Translations under genes and position numbers: made by a program
Source of the DNA: Thermospira aquatica
GTDB lineage: Bacteria > Spirochaetota > Brevinematia > Brevinematales > Thermospiraceae
Length of the DNA: 64,000 nt
Direction: 5' to 3'
Assembly: GCF_023525255.1 (NCBI RefSeq)
Contig: NZ_CP073355.1
Location: 1,550,001-1,614,000 of the forward strand
In this document: positions 1 to 8,684 of the stretch, piece after piece
How positions within the stretch are numbered: position 1 is the first letter of the stretch
How the letters are laid out: each line of letters starts with the position of its first letter
The notes under the pieces: generated by a model
Seen by the model: only the letters and a program-made list of their open reading frames with translations
The model's database searches: none
Told to the model about the DNA's origin: nothing

Positions 1-1062
1 AGGAAAAAGGGGAAGAATAAAGAGATTGGCAAGGGGTGAAATCACACTGATTTCTCCAATACTCCAACTTATGAGGGGGAAAGTGGCAAGATTAGCGGCA
101 AAAGTAGTGCCTAAAATCGTATCAAAAGGGGTAAATTTTTGAAAAAGGATGGCAAAAGGTCTAGCGAGGAGAATAATACCCATCACCGCAAGAAAACTTA
201 AAGAAAAACCTATTCCCAACCAGCTGGGAGGGAGCAAAAGACAACACACTGCTGCCGAGAGAGCAACATAGTTTAGCCACAAAATCTGTGGTCTGACTTC
301 CCAAAGAAGTGCGTATCCCCACAGAAAAAGGCAGGCTCTTAGAAGAGAAGCTGGAAATCCAAGAAGCATGGTATAAAAAGTTGCAAGTAAACAGGAAATC
401 ATAAGAGCATATTTTTTAGGTAAAAAAAGAGCAAAACATATATTGAGAACCCCTGTTATGAGGGCAAGATGGAGTCCTGAAATAGCAAGGAGGTGAAAAA
501 GACCACTTATCTGAAATTCACGTTTGGTGGTGTAGTCCAGATAGGTTCGGTTTCCAAGGACAAGAGCAAAAAGAAGAGCCTGGATGTGTCTTTCTGGCAC
601 GTTTTGCACAATGCTTGTTTGCCAGAGGAGAGAAAGCTCACTGAGCCACCCTAAAAGAAAAGAACGCTTTTTTACCACTATTTCGCGGGGAAGAAAAAGA
701 GCTTGTGTGCCATAAGGACGGATGTGTCCCCGACAGAATACTCGATCACCAAGGTGAAAAACCTCTCCCCAGGTAAAAAAGATTTTCCCTGCCTGGTAGC
801 GATAGGTGCCATCAGGAGTAAGCGTGGGATGGGAGGTGATGGTGATCTCCATCTCCACATAACCCTTTTGAGGAATTGGCTTTTCCCAGGAATGTTTCCA
901 GTTTCCCCATAAAAGTCCCACGAGAAGCAGGACTATTAGCCAGAATCGGCGATAGATGAAACAAAGTCCCCCATACAAAACAACCAACAACGTCTGTGTA
1001 AAAAGATTTCCCCAGAGACCAGAAAGAAGGGCGGTTGTCAGGACAAGCCCGGCTGCCGCCAT
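1..1062 (-). CDS. comEC: ComEC/Rec2 DNA-uptake channel protein (3' part beyond window)
   Basis: The reading frame is open from an ATG at 1062 to the window edge (354 codons), so only the N-terminal part is present. ComEC forms the inner-membrane channel through which single-stranded DNA enters during natural transformation. Visible here are several N-terminal hydrophobic segments, a soluble stretch near residues 65-130 typical of the ComEC N-terminal domain, and then the competence-domain signature HLLAISGLHLALITG near residue 185, followed by a run of membrane helices. It starts 3 bases after the stop of the H-NOX-like gene, so the two are probably co-transcribed. The C-terminal metallo-beta-lactamase-like domain, if present, lies outside the window. 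Confidence 0.88.
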   Translation of the reverse strand, partial: MAAAGLVLTTALLSGLWGNLFTQTLLVVLYGGLCFIYRRFWLIVLLLVGLLWGNWKHSWEKPIPQKGYVEMEITITSHPTLTPDGTYRYQAGKIFFTWGEVFHLGDRVFCRGHIRPYGTQALFLPREIVVKKRSFLLGWLSELSLLWQTSIVQNVPERHIQALLFALVLGNRTYLDYTTKREFQISGLFHLLAISGLHLALITGVLNICFALFLPKKYALMISCLLATFYTMLLGFPASLLRACLFLWGYALLWEVRPQILWLNYVALSAAVCCLLLPPSWLGIGFSLSFLAVMGIILLARPFAILFQKFTPFDTILGTTFAANLATFPLISWSIGEISVISPLANLFILPLFP

Positions 1063-1065
1063 ACG

Positions 1066-1581
1066 CTAGAATTTAATCTCGCTGCTGTTTTGATTAATTT
1101 TTTTGATACTAAAACTATCGTTGTATGTCTTAGCAGCGCTTCGCAGAACAGCGATAATGTCGACGAGAGCTTTTTCGTTTGGATAGACGAGAGAGAGTGA
1201 AGACGAGGAGGTTTCCCGTATGTCTATTCTTGAGATGAAGGGATTGGGGAGGACTTCACAGAGCGTGTTGTTGGTTTTGATGATGGTGATGAGGAGTTCT
1301 CTGGAGCTTGTGCACTTTTGCATGAGTGTCTGGTAGAGAAGAGGAGAGAAATCCGTGAGCCAGTAGGTTACGAAACTATTTTTAAACTCAATTTCACTTA
1401 TGTCCAGGATTTCATGAATGATGGAAAGAAATCGTTGAAGACGGTCATTCGTTATATGATAATCCTGGTTGTTGAATTCTTTAATACCGATGCCTGCAGC
1501 ATTGGCAACGTTTATCCAGGATTTTTCTCCAAAACGAGAAAGGATCCATGATTTAAGCGCTTTAAGAAAAAGGATTTTCAT
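1066..1581 (-). CDS. H-NOX-like (heme NO-binding fold) protein, apparently without heme ligand
   Basis: 171 residues. I chose the ATG at 1581 (reads MKILFLKALKSW) because it follows a GGGGG ribosome-binding stretch. The longer frame to 1680 reads into the IS element end and has no support. Length and pattern resemble H-NOX domains: an MKxxxxxxLxxWI start, a G-E-x-x-W motif, and near the end VYPNEKALVDIIAVL, which corresponds to the Tyr-x-Ser-x-Arg propionate-binding motif but with Asn and Lys. Counting back from that Tyr, the position of the proximal heme His appears to be Asn in KTNNTLCE. It is therefore a relative of the family that may not bind heme. Family assignment is inferred from pattern only. 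Confidence 0.5.
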   Translation of the reverse strand: MKILFLKALKSWILSRFGEKSWINVANAAGIGIKEFNNQDYHITNDRLQRFLSIIHEILDISEIEFKNSFVTYWLTDFSPLLYQTLMQKCTSSRELLITIIKTNNTLCEVLPNPFISRIDIRETSSSSLSLVYPNEKALVDIIAVLRSAAKTYNDSFSIKKINQNSSEIKF

Positions 1582-1676
1582 CCGTTTACCCCCAAATGTA
1601 GTTATATATAAATATTGTAGCATGAATCTTAAAAAAAGCAATATTTTTGGCATTGTGTCAAGAAAATTGTGTCTAG

Positions 1677-2836
1677 TCATAGGATAACCTCGCTGTGAAT
1701 ATTTTCTTTGGTGTATGAGTGTTGCTCACGATAGAGTTGAAAGTAATACTCCCAATTTTTTAACTTTCTTTTTAAGAACTTCTCATTTTGGTATCTTAAT
1801 AACAGGTAAAGATATTTCTCAGCTGAAGCCTCGCTTTGACACATTTCCATTGTTTTTAATCTCCTTTTAAGTTCTTTAAAGAGTCTTTCCAGGGCATTGT
1901 TTGTATACACCATGCTTCGTATTCCTTCAGGTAATTCCATGTAAGTGAATATATTCTCTCTTATTGTCAAGAGGTTATTCATTAAGTTGGGATAGATATT
2001 TTTCCATTTTTGTATAAATTTCATAAACAATTGTTCTGCCTCCTGTTTGTCTTTGGCATGAAATACCTCTTTTATTTCAGTGGCAATGATATTTCTGTGT
2101 TGAACTCTCACTTTAGCCAGTATGTTTCTCATGACATGGACTACACAGGGCTGATACTTTATGGGGATATATCTCTGTGATGACGTTTTTCATACCACTT
2201 AAGCCATCAGAGACAATAAAATGAATCTGTTTGACACCTCTTTCTCTTATATCTGCCAAAATTTCCCGCCAGTTATAAGCACTTTCCATGCCTCCTGGCA
2301 GGTAGTATCCTAAAATCTCCCGTCTTCCCTCAGGTGTAATGCCATATATTACATATATTGATTCATTTTCTACCCTTCTCTCTTGATAGGAAACACCATA
2401 GCATCAGAAATACCACGGCATATTCTTCCATGAGAGGGCGACTACGCCACTTCTGAATCTCTTCTATGCCTACCTGGCTTATCCTTGAGATGTTAGCATA
2501 AGAAATCTTTATTTCATAAAGCTCTTTTAAAACTTCTGCTATCTTCCTTGTTGACATTCCTGATATCAACATAGCCCTGATTAATGCATCTAAGTCTTCT
2601 GTGATGCGTTTGCGATAGGGAAGAAGGGCACTTTTAAATCCATTATCCCTTGTTCTTGGAACACGTATGGCTGTAAGCTCGCCAAAAGCTGTCTTTAAAT
2701 CCCTTTCGTAAAAGCCATTGCCTTTTGTGGGTGGATTGTTTTCCAGGTAAATCTCTCTTTCCTCTTTTAACATACTCTCTAATACTTCCTTGACAATTGG
2801 TTTGAATAGCTCTAAAATATTCTTCGTCTCAATCAT
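1677..2836 (-). pseudogene. IS256-family (mutator type) transposase, multiple frameshifts
   Basis: Two open pieces (2363-2836, N-terminal 157 residues; 1677-2132, C-terminal 151 residues) are joined by coding sequence in other frames. The N-terminal piece has the family's KGNGFYERDLKTAFGEL and the target-recognition helix region. The middle piece (2133-2400) continues with YVIYGITPEGRREILGYYLP and HFIVSDGLSGMKNVI, the region of the second catalytic Asp. The last piece carries MRNILAKVRVQHRN and NNALERLFKELKRR with the catalytic Glu. At least three frame changes are needed, so no full transposase can be made. Start ATG at 2836 has a strong AGGAGG six bases upstream, but this is sequestered in a hairpin. 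Confidence 0.85.
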
Positions 2837-2842
2837 ATCTGG

Positions 2843-2879
2843 CCTCCTGTGATAGTTTTATTTATATTATCACAGGAGG
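2843..2879 (-). promoter_or_regulatory. Hairpin covering the IS256 transposase ribosome-binding site
   Basis: CCTCCTGTGATA (2843-2854) and its exact complement TATCACAGGAGG (2868-2879) flank a 13-base loop. On the minus strand the stem contains the AGGAGG that serves the transposase start at 2836. A transcript entering from outside the element would fold this stem and hide the site, the known protection strategy of several IS families against read-through expression. Confidence 0.6.
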
Positions 2880-3044
2880 TTATCTTTTTCCTACCAGACA
2901 CAATTAAGTATACACTGCCTATTTTTGGGATGTTTTTTAAAAAAGTTAATGAAAAGGTTTTTTTAAAAGAAATCATGTTTTTTTGCTTTCTTTTTTTCTC
3001 AAAATCATGTATAATGTAATAGGGATAAGTTGTGAGGAGTCTGT

Positions 3045-3815
3045 ATGACTGAAAGGGAGCAAGAACAACCGAAGAAAGTCCTCAAGCCTTTACGTGTACC
3101 CAAGAAGATCTCGCTTAAACAGTGGCATACTTTGATGGAGACGATAGCCGATGAGGATGTGCGAGAGTATCTTGAGGATGTTTATGTTTATGATGCCAGG
3201 AGAAATCGTTATATTCTTACCCGGGGACTTAACCGTAAGGAGAAGCATATCCTGAGTATTCTCTTTCATGAGCTTGCTCTTCCTCTTAAAGAGAAACGAA
3301 AGTTTTTTATTAGTCGGGATTTGGATAAAGAGATTGTAGCGCTCCTTGCGAAAAAGCGTCGTCATAGTCTCAATGTGCTGATGACGATCATGACTCGTAT
3401 TGGTGACGGTTATGTTTGGTTTGGAATGATTCTTTTTTTGCTGTTTTTTGACCTGTATGCGGGTATTGTGCTCGCGATGGCACAGCTTCTTCAGATTCTT
3501 TTACAGGTGGTGATTAAAAATATCTTTACTCGAGATAGACCTTATGTGAGGCATGGAGACATCTCGATTCTTTTAGCTCCACCGGATCGTTTTTCGTTTC
3601 CCTCTGGTCATACCGCAGGAGCATTTACTGTTGTGTTCTTTTTGTGGTATTTTTATCCTGTGTGGATGTGGCCTTTTCTGGTTTTGGCTCTTCTGATTGG
3701 ATTTTCGCGAATGTATTTGGGACTTCACTATCCTACGGATGTGCTGGCCGGGATTATCCTGGGATATGTAAGCGTACGTATTGCCTTGTTTTTTTCGTTT
3801 TTTCTTCCGATGTGA
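3045..3815 (+). CDS. PAP2-family membrane phosphatase
   Basis: 256 residues. Members remove phosphate from membrane lipid phosphates such as phosphatidic acid, undecaprenyl or sphingoid phosphates, with the active site facing outward. All three phosphatase motifs are visible: K158-x6-RP (165-166), PSGH (186-189) and SR-x5-H-x3-D (221-232). Several membrane helices follow a hydrophilic N-terminal region of about 105 residues with basic segments. Start ATG has a GAGGAG upstream; a TATAAT box lies at 3010-3015. It is the first gene of a plus-strand cluster running to 8232, and the next gene starts 5 bases after its stop. Substrate cannot be told from sequence. Confidence 0.9.
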   Translation: MTEREQEQPKKVLKPLRVPKKISLKQWHTLMETIADEDVREYLEDVYVYDARRNRYILTRGLNRKEKHILSILFHELALPLKEKRKFFISRDLDKEIVALLAKKRRHSLNVLMTIMTRIGDGYVWFGMILFLLFFDLYAGIVLAMAQLLQILLQVVIKNIFTRDRPYVRHGDISILLAPPDRFSFPSGHTAGAFTVVFFLWYFYPVWMWPFLVLALLIGFSRMYLGLHYPTDVLAGIILGYVSVRIALFFSFFLPM

Positions 3816-3820
3816 GGTGA

Positions 3821-5509
3821 ATGATGATACGCTATCCTGTTCTCAAGGGGCTTTTAGGTTCTCATCCGGCTATCACTGAGGCACGGGACGGGCTTTTGAC
3901 GATGCAGGTGGCAGGACGTTTTGTCCATAGTCAGTATTCGCCGGGTAAAGAGGCGCTCCGTCTCGTAGAACCACTGAAGGGTCTTGATCCTGAACATACG
4001 TTTCTCGTTTTTCTGGGGTCGGGGTTGGGGTACCATATTGAGCTTCTGGAGAAGGAAGGGTTTCGTCGAGGGGTGGTGATTGAGAGGAACCGGGAGATAG
4101 CAGAGGTTTTTCGGGCAGCGTATGAGCTTCCTTCCACGATGTACTGGATTGGTCCTGATCAGACAGAAGAGGCACTGGATGGGGTTTTTGCTTTGCTGGA
4201 TTTTTCTTCTGTACGATGGGTAAAAACTATTATTCTTCGGGGGAGTTATGGGCTGGAGGATTATAGCCCTTTTGAAAGCCGGCTTCAACGACTGACACAG
4301 GTAAAACTCGGAGATTTTAGTACGAGACTGAAGTTTGAGGAGATCTGGCTTATTCACATGATTAGAAATATCAATAACCTGCCGTTTTCGACACCTCTTC
4401 GAAGGTTATTTTTTCGTTTTTCCGGACTTCCTGTGCTGATCGTTTCAGCTGGGCCCTCGCTGAGAGACTCGCTTCCTGCTATTCGGCGTGCGGCTCCTTT
4501 CTTTCTCGTGATTGCGGTGGATACGGCGCTTCTTCCCCTTTATGAAGCCGGTATTGTGCCGGATATGGTGTACTCTTTGGATGCTCAGGTACATACTTTA
4601 GAAGACTACCTCGGTATAGAAAAAGACTATCTCCAACAGGTGCATATGGTGTACGATATGGTGGCTCATCCCGAGACAGTGTCCTATCTCAGGGGGAAAC
4701 GACCGGTGTATGTGGCTACGACTGCCCATATCGATATTGATCCTCAGGGGAATCCCTTTTTGCTCAAGAGCGAGTTTATCCGCTGGCTGGAATTGGAGCT
4801 GAATACGCAACTGGGGGATGTAGAAACCGGGGGTTCGGTCTCCACCTCAGTGTTTCATGCAGCCTTTCTCATGGGTGGGGATCCTATTGTCCTTGTTGGG
4901 CAGGATCTGGCATTTAGTTATCAGACCACGCACGTGGCTTCTACGTCTCACTATTATCGGTATATGCCTGTTTCCCATCGTCTTCGTCCTGTGAATACTA
5001 TTTTCTGGGAGGCTATTCTCTCGCGTCGTTTACAGAAACAACAGGGTATTCATGGGGAAGTTGATTCGGATTTTGTGATGTCGAATTTTAAGGGGTGGTT
5101 TGAGATTTCTGCGAAAAGGCTTGGAGAACTCAAGGGAATCACGTGTATAAATGCGACGCGAGAAGGGGTAAAGTTGGAGCATTTTGTCCATGAAGATCTG
5201 GATGTTTTGGTGAAAAAACGAGCACATCTTCCGTTGCGTAAAGAGCTTCTTTTTGTCTCTGAGCCGATTGCGTATGAATCCTTAAAAAGGGTGAAAAGAC
5301 AATTGGGGGAATTAATGGAACATTTGAAGAGTTTGCCCTTAGATGAAAAGTTTTTTGCTGTACTTACAAAACTTGATAGGGATTTTCTTGCTCGTTATTA
5401 CATGCGGGAGAGGATGCTTCTAGAACGGTACGACAATCTCGATACACTTTCTCTTGAACGAAAAACCTATCGTCTGATAAAAGCTATTGAGGGGTTGCTG
5501 CATGAGTGA
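3821..5509 (+). CDS. DUF115 / MptE-like, motility accessory factor (Maf) family protein
   Basis: 562 residues. The central part holds the DUF115 core (6-hydroxymethylpterin pyrophosphokinase MptE-like fold): VLIVSAGPSLRDSLP near residue 205, then VIAVDTALLPLYEAGI and PDMVYSLDAQ, and later GGSVSTSVFHAAFLMGGDPI with GQDLAF. In Campylobacter and spirochaetes relatives are linked to nonulosonate glycosylation of flagellins. Here no flagellin gene is near, so this role is by family only. The N-terminal 180 residues include GSGLGYHIE, which resembles a nucleotide-binding loop. A second ATG at 3824 is an equally good start. The last codons overlap the next gene by 8 bases. Confidence 0.8.
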   Translation: MMIRYPVLKGLLGSHPAITEARDGLLTMQVAGRFVHSQYSPGKEALRLVEPLKGLDPEHTFLVFLGSGLGYHIELLEKEGFRRGVVIERNREIAEVFRAAYELPSTMYWIGPDQTEEALDGVFALLDFSSVRWVKTIILRGSYGLEDYSPFESRLQRLTQVKLGDFSTRLKFEEIWLIHMIRNINNLPFSTPLRRLFFRFSGLPVLIVSAGPSLRDSLPAIRRAAPFFLVIAVDTALLPLYEAGIVPDMVYSLDAQVHTLEDYLGIEKDYLQQVHMVYDMVAHPETVSYLRGKRPVYVATTAHIDIDPQGNPFLLKSEFIRWLELELNTQLGDVETGGSVSTSVFHAAFLMGGDPIVLVGQDLAFSYQTTHVASTSHYYRYMPVSHRLRPVNTIFWEAILSRRLQKQQGIHGEVDSDFVMSNFKGWFEISAKRLGELKGITCINATREGVKLEHFVHEDLDVLVKKRAHLPLRKELLFVSEPIAYESLKRVKRQLGELMEHLKSLPLDEKFFAVLTKLDRDFLARYYMRERMLLERYDNLDTLSLERKTYRLIKAIEGLLHE

Positions 5510-6233
5510 TCGACATTTTCTTCAGGAGATTGAGGAAAACGTTTTTATTCTTTATGGAGAAAAACCAAGCTCTCACGTCTATATCATCAAAGGAGAGTAT
5601 AAGAATGTCTTAATTGACACGGGTACAAGGAGTAATTTCAATCGCATTGTGATGGCTTTGACTCAGATTGGGCTTAAGGTGAGTGATATTCATATGGTGA
5701 TCTGTACCCATGAACATTACGATCATGTAGGGGGGATTGGATTTTTTTATGAAACGGCGGTTATTGCTGCAGATAGATTTGCTGCTACCAAAATTGAACT
5801 GCAGGATGAGTATGTCATCCATGCAATTGTCCATGGCGAGGAGGCGATTCAGTCACGGGTGAATATATGGCTTACCGATCAGAATATTTTTGATTTTGGC
5901 AACTATAAACTTCGTGTTTTTTCGACACCGGGCCATACCTCGGGGTGTATTTGTCTCTATGAACTCAATCAGCGGTTTTTGTTTTCGGGGGATACGGTCT
6001 TTGCAGATGGGGTAATCTCAAAAATCTCTCAATCCGGCAGCTATGGGGATTATATCAACTCACTCGAACGATTGAGCACCCTTCAGATTCGGAGGATTTT
6101 TCCAGGGCATGGGAAGATATGTGATTATCCTCAGGAGACACTGAAACAGTCGATTGCGAATGCCCGTCTTCATCTCCAGGAATACAACGCCTCGTTACTC
6201 GAGAAACGGGACAAGGAGTGTGAAAAGTCATGA
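5502..6233 (+). CDS. Metallo-beta-lactamase-fold hydrolase
   Basis: 243 residues from the ATG at 5502, preceded by GAGGGG at good spacing; a TTG further upstream is less likely. The fold's metal ligands are visible: THEHYDH near residue 72, GHTSGCI near 147, SGDTVF near 165 and a final FPGHG near 203, as in glyoxalase II-like hydrolases. It is cytoplasmic (no signal peptide) and probably binds two metal ions. It overlaps the DUF115 gene upstream and shares four bases with the lipoprotein gene downstream, so the cluster is translationally coupled. The substrate is unknown. Confidence 0.88.
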   Translation: MSDRHFLQEIEENVFILYGEKPSSHVYIIKGEYKNVLIDTGTRSNFNRIVMALTQIGLKVSDIHMVICTHEHYDHVGGIGFFYETAVIAADRFAATKIELQDEYVIHAIVHGEEAIQSRVNIWLTDQNIFDFGNYKLRVFSTPGHTSGCICLYELNQRFLFSGDTVFADGVISKISQSGSYGDYINSLERLSTLQIRRIFPGHGKICDYPQETLKQSIANARLHLQEYNASLLEKRDKECEKS

Positions 6234-6883
6234 AAAGCCATTTTGTTATTTTGGGAATAGGTATAGTCTTAGGGCTGGTAGGTTGTAAGGCAGAAGGGGA
6301 CCCCCATCTTCTCTACAATGAGGGGGTGAAGGCCTGGCTGGACGGCGAACAGGCGAGAGGGTTATACCTGGTGAAAAAGGCCTATCTTCTTGAGCCGCGT
6401 CAGGAGATACGTGTTGCCTATCAGAAGATGCGTGTCGAGCTTAAAAAGGCTTCTTTTGGTGAGAATGTGGTTGTCGGGATGAGTGGTGCAAATAGGCTTG
6501 CATGGCTTGGAATATGGCTTTTTGTAGGTGGAGCAGGGTTAATTATTGTCAAAAGGGGAGAATGGGAAAATAATATTTTAAAAAGGATACAAGAATGGCC
6601 TTTTTTGTGGTCTCTTATTCTCGCAGTGTATCTTGTGGGAGGATCTTGTTTGGTTTTTCAGGCATTTGTGGGATGGAGGATGTTTTTCCCCGAATCTGCG
6701 GTGATTGTGGAAAATACATCTCTCCTTGATAGACCTGAAGAGGGGGGACTTTCGATTGTACAGGTATCTGCTGGTGAAGAGGGGTGGATTTTACGTCGAA
6801 ATCAGGGGTATGTGCTGTTTCGTTCAGAGGGAGGACAGGAAGGTTGGGTCCTCACGAACCAGTGTTGGGGGGTATGGCAATGA
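6230..6883 (+). CDS. Lipoprotein with TPR-like start, two membrane helices and a C-terminal SH3-like domain
   Basis: 217 residues. A hydrophobic leader ends in GLVGC, a lipobox placing Cys19 as the lipidated residue. Next comes one TPR-like segment (LLYNEGVKAWLDGEQARGLYLVKKAYLLE-type helices, residues 26-60), two hydrophobic segments near 87-105 and 125-150, and an SH3-like end with GEEGWILRRNQGYVL and EGWVLTNQCWGVW. The order TPR, membrane, SH3 resembles BatE-type proteins of the aerotolerance locus, but no BatA-D partner is present here. ATGA overlap with the gene upstream and again downstream. Specific role unknown. Confidence 0.7.
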   Translation: MKSHFVILGIGIVLGLVGCKAEGDPHLLYNEGVKAWLDGEQARGLYLVKKAYLLEPRQEIRVAYQKMRVELKKASFGENVVVGMSGANRLAWLGIWLFVGGAGLIIVKRGEWENNILKRIQEWPFLWSLILAVYLVGGSCLVFQAFVGWRMFFPESAVIVENTSLLDRPEEGGLSIVQVSAGEEGWILRRNQGYVLFRSEGGQEGWVLTNQCWGVWQ

Positions 6884-8232
6884 TAGACGTGCTCTCTCTC
6901 TGGATTTTGGCGACGGTGGTATTGCTTCTTGCCGGGGTGGTGGCTTGGTCTTTTTGGGCAGTTTTTCTCAGTCAGACTATCGAGCATCGGGTTCAAAAGC
7001 TCTACAAGAAAGGGGAATATCAGGAGTGTATTCGGTTAATTTCTGATCGTCTGGAGAAAAATGAAAATATATCACATAAGGAAAGGTTGTTTTTGTTGTA
7101 CTATCTCGCTCGATCGTATGAATCTCTCAATCAGGTGGTGAGTGCTTTACAGTTTTATCAGGAAGCAAGTCGGGTTGCAGGTCCCAAGCATCCGCTTTAT
7201 CACGATCTTCTCCTTGCCGTGGTCAATCTCTACCAGCGTCAGCAGAATTACAAAGAGGCTCTGGCGTATGCTATGATGGTTCTTCAACAGAAAGAGGATC
7301 ATCCGTATGCCCTTTTGAAGGCAGCAGAGTGTCAGTATGCTCTCCATCATAACAAAAAAGCTCGAGAGCTTCTGGAGAAGCTTTTAAAAAAGCGGCCAGG
7401 AGTACTTGATGGGCGGTTTCTTTATGGCAAGATTCTTTATGAGACGGGTCATGCGGCCTTTGCCTTGAAAGAATGGGAACTTCTCATACGGTACCACTAT
7501 CAAGAGGGACGGGTGTGGTTTTACTACGCCAGGTGCCTGGAAAACGTGCGAAAATATTTTGATGCCCTGAGTGCTTATGAGACTTTTCTTAAACAGTATG
7601 CTTCTGGCTATCCTGAAGAGCGGTATAAGAGTTGGCAGGCGGTGATTCAGATCTGGATTAAACTTAAGGAGTATCATAAAGGTATCCAGTATGTTTCGGA
7701 ATACCTTGCTCAACCTGCGCCGGAAGATATTAAAAAAGAGCTTCTTTATCTCTATGCCAACCTTCTCTGGAACACGGGTGAAGAGTACCAGTCTTTGAAA
7801 AATATTGAGCGTATCTATATGATGGATCCTCAGTTTCGGGATGTGAAAGTTACCTACGAAATGTACAAGAAACTTCTCCCGCATAGTTATCTTTCCCAGT
7901 ATTTTACCTCAAGAGAGGATGTTTTTCTTTCCGTGTGTAAAAGACTTTTGGGGCGAACGCCTTTCCAGGAGGTGGTGGTAAACGCTGATGTGGCTATTTA
8001 TGGGAAGGGGAGTTTTTATGTGGTTTTTTGGCGCCATATCGAGGCGATTTCGCATAGTAAGCTTACGGATATGATGGTTCTTCTGACAAGTTCGGAGAAT
8101 TTGCCTTCGAGTGTTGAGATGTATAGTCTCATGGGTGTGAGGGAGGATGCTGTACTGCATGAGCTTCTCAAGAAGAGTCATCTTGTTGAGGGTCAGGAGT
8201 TTATTCAGGCGGTGAAAGAGGTGGTAGGGTAG
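6880..8232 (+). CDS. Membrane-anchored TPR protein
   Basis: 450 residues from the ATG at 6880, which overlaps the upstream stop (ATGA) and sits 7 bases after a GGGGGG tract; the ATG at 6874 is too close to that tract. One N-terminal membrane helix (about residues 5-30) is followed by paired helices of TPR type up to about residue 330, with recurring alanine and tyrosine spacing (LAYAMMVLQQKEDHPYALLK-like units). The last 110 residues look globular and are unassigned. Probably a scaffold facing the periplasm or cytoplasm for the partner proteins encoded just upstream. Confidence 0.75.
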   Translation: MIDVLSLWILATVVLLLAGVVAWSFWAVFLSQTIEHRVQKLYKKGEYQECIRLISDRLEKNENISHKERLFLLYYLARSYESLNQVVSALQFYQEASRVAGPKHPLYHDLLLAVVNLYQRQQNYKEALAYAMMVLQQKEDHPYALLKAAECQYALHHNKKARELLEKLLKKRPGVLDGRFLYGKILYETGHAAFALKEWELLIRYHYQEGRVWFYYARCLENVRKYFDALSAYETFLKQYASGYPEERYKSWQAVIQIWIKLKEYHKGIQYVSEYLAQPAPEDIKKELLYLYANLLWNTGEEYQSLKNIERIYMMDPQFRDVKVTYEMYKKLLPHSYLSQYFTSREDVFLSVCKRLLGRTPFQEVVVNADVAIYGKGSFYVVFWRHIEAISHSKLTDMMVLLTSSENLPSSVEMYSLMGVREDAVLHELLKKSHLVEGQEFIQAVKEVVG

Positions 8233-8278
8233 GGTTTTTGGGTTTTTTCATTTGAAGGGGAAAGGAGAATGTGGTATT

Positions 8279-8684
8279 GCTCTTACCTTGTTGCAGTGTA
8301 AAAACTGTCCTCTTGCTATTACCTTGTCGCAGTGTCCCTCCCATGTAGGCTATTCCCTTGTTGCAGTCTAGAAACTGGGCTAGCTCTTACCATATCGCAG
8401 TGAGGCCCTTCAGCTATTCCCTTGTTGCAGTGAGAAAACTTTCTGTTACCTTGTCACAGTGGGAAAAATTCCAGCTATTACTTTTTCACAGTTATAAACC
8501 ATCTGATGCCACTGCAAAAGGGTAAGAGCTTACGTCAAAACCCCAGCTTAAACGTTTAACCTTTATATCCCCTCTCACGCTCTCACGTGCTTTGAGATTT
8601 GCTCTTACCATGTTGTAGTAAAGAAAAAACTTTCTCTTACCCGACCTTAGGAAATCTCTTGTCCCACACACTGCAAAAAGGTAA
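8279..8684. repeat. Degenerate 19-bp repeat array 1 (left part, interrupted by IS)
   Basis: Units fitting GCTMTTMCCTTGTYGCAGT start on the plus strand at 8279, 8315, 8349, 8383, 8413, 8442 (weak), 8474 and 8601, and in the opposite orientation at 8511 and 8670. The first seven are 29-36 bases apart; spacers are mostly 10-17 bases, several containing AAAACT. The unit at 8670 is cut after ACTGCAAAAAGGTAA by the IS1634 element; its missing end GTAAGAGC is found at 10754-10761. A perfect palindrome TTAAACGTTTAA lies at 8548-8559 between units. No gene is visible in this interval. Confidence 0.85.

Larger units (their letters stand above)
1651..2920 (-). mobile_element. IS256-family insertion sequence, decayed
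   Basis: The 1,270-bp segment is bounded by ATTTTTGG at 1643-1650 and again at 2921-2928, a candidate 8-bp target duplication, the size usual for IS256. Imperfect terminal inverted repeats share the cores AATTGTGTCT (1664-1673 on the plus strand; minus strand at 2894-2903) and an outer GTGT, followed by a common GTTATC or GATAAC further in. The transposase gene inside is frameshifted. The element lies about 70 bp upstream of the H-NOX-like gene and may have displaced its promoter. Confidence 0.8.

Noticed and set aside
1582-1680. Longer N-terminus for the H-NOX-like gene
   Set aside because: The extra 33 codons begin inside the IS256 end and lack a ribosome-binding site.
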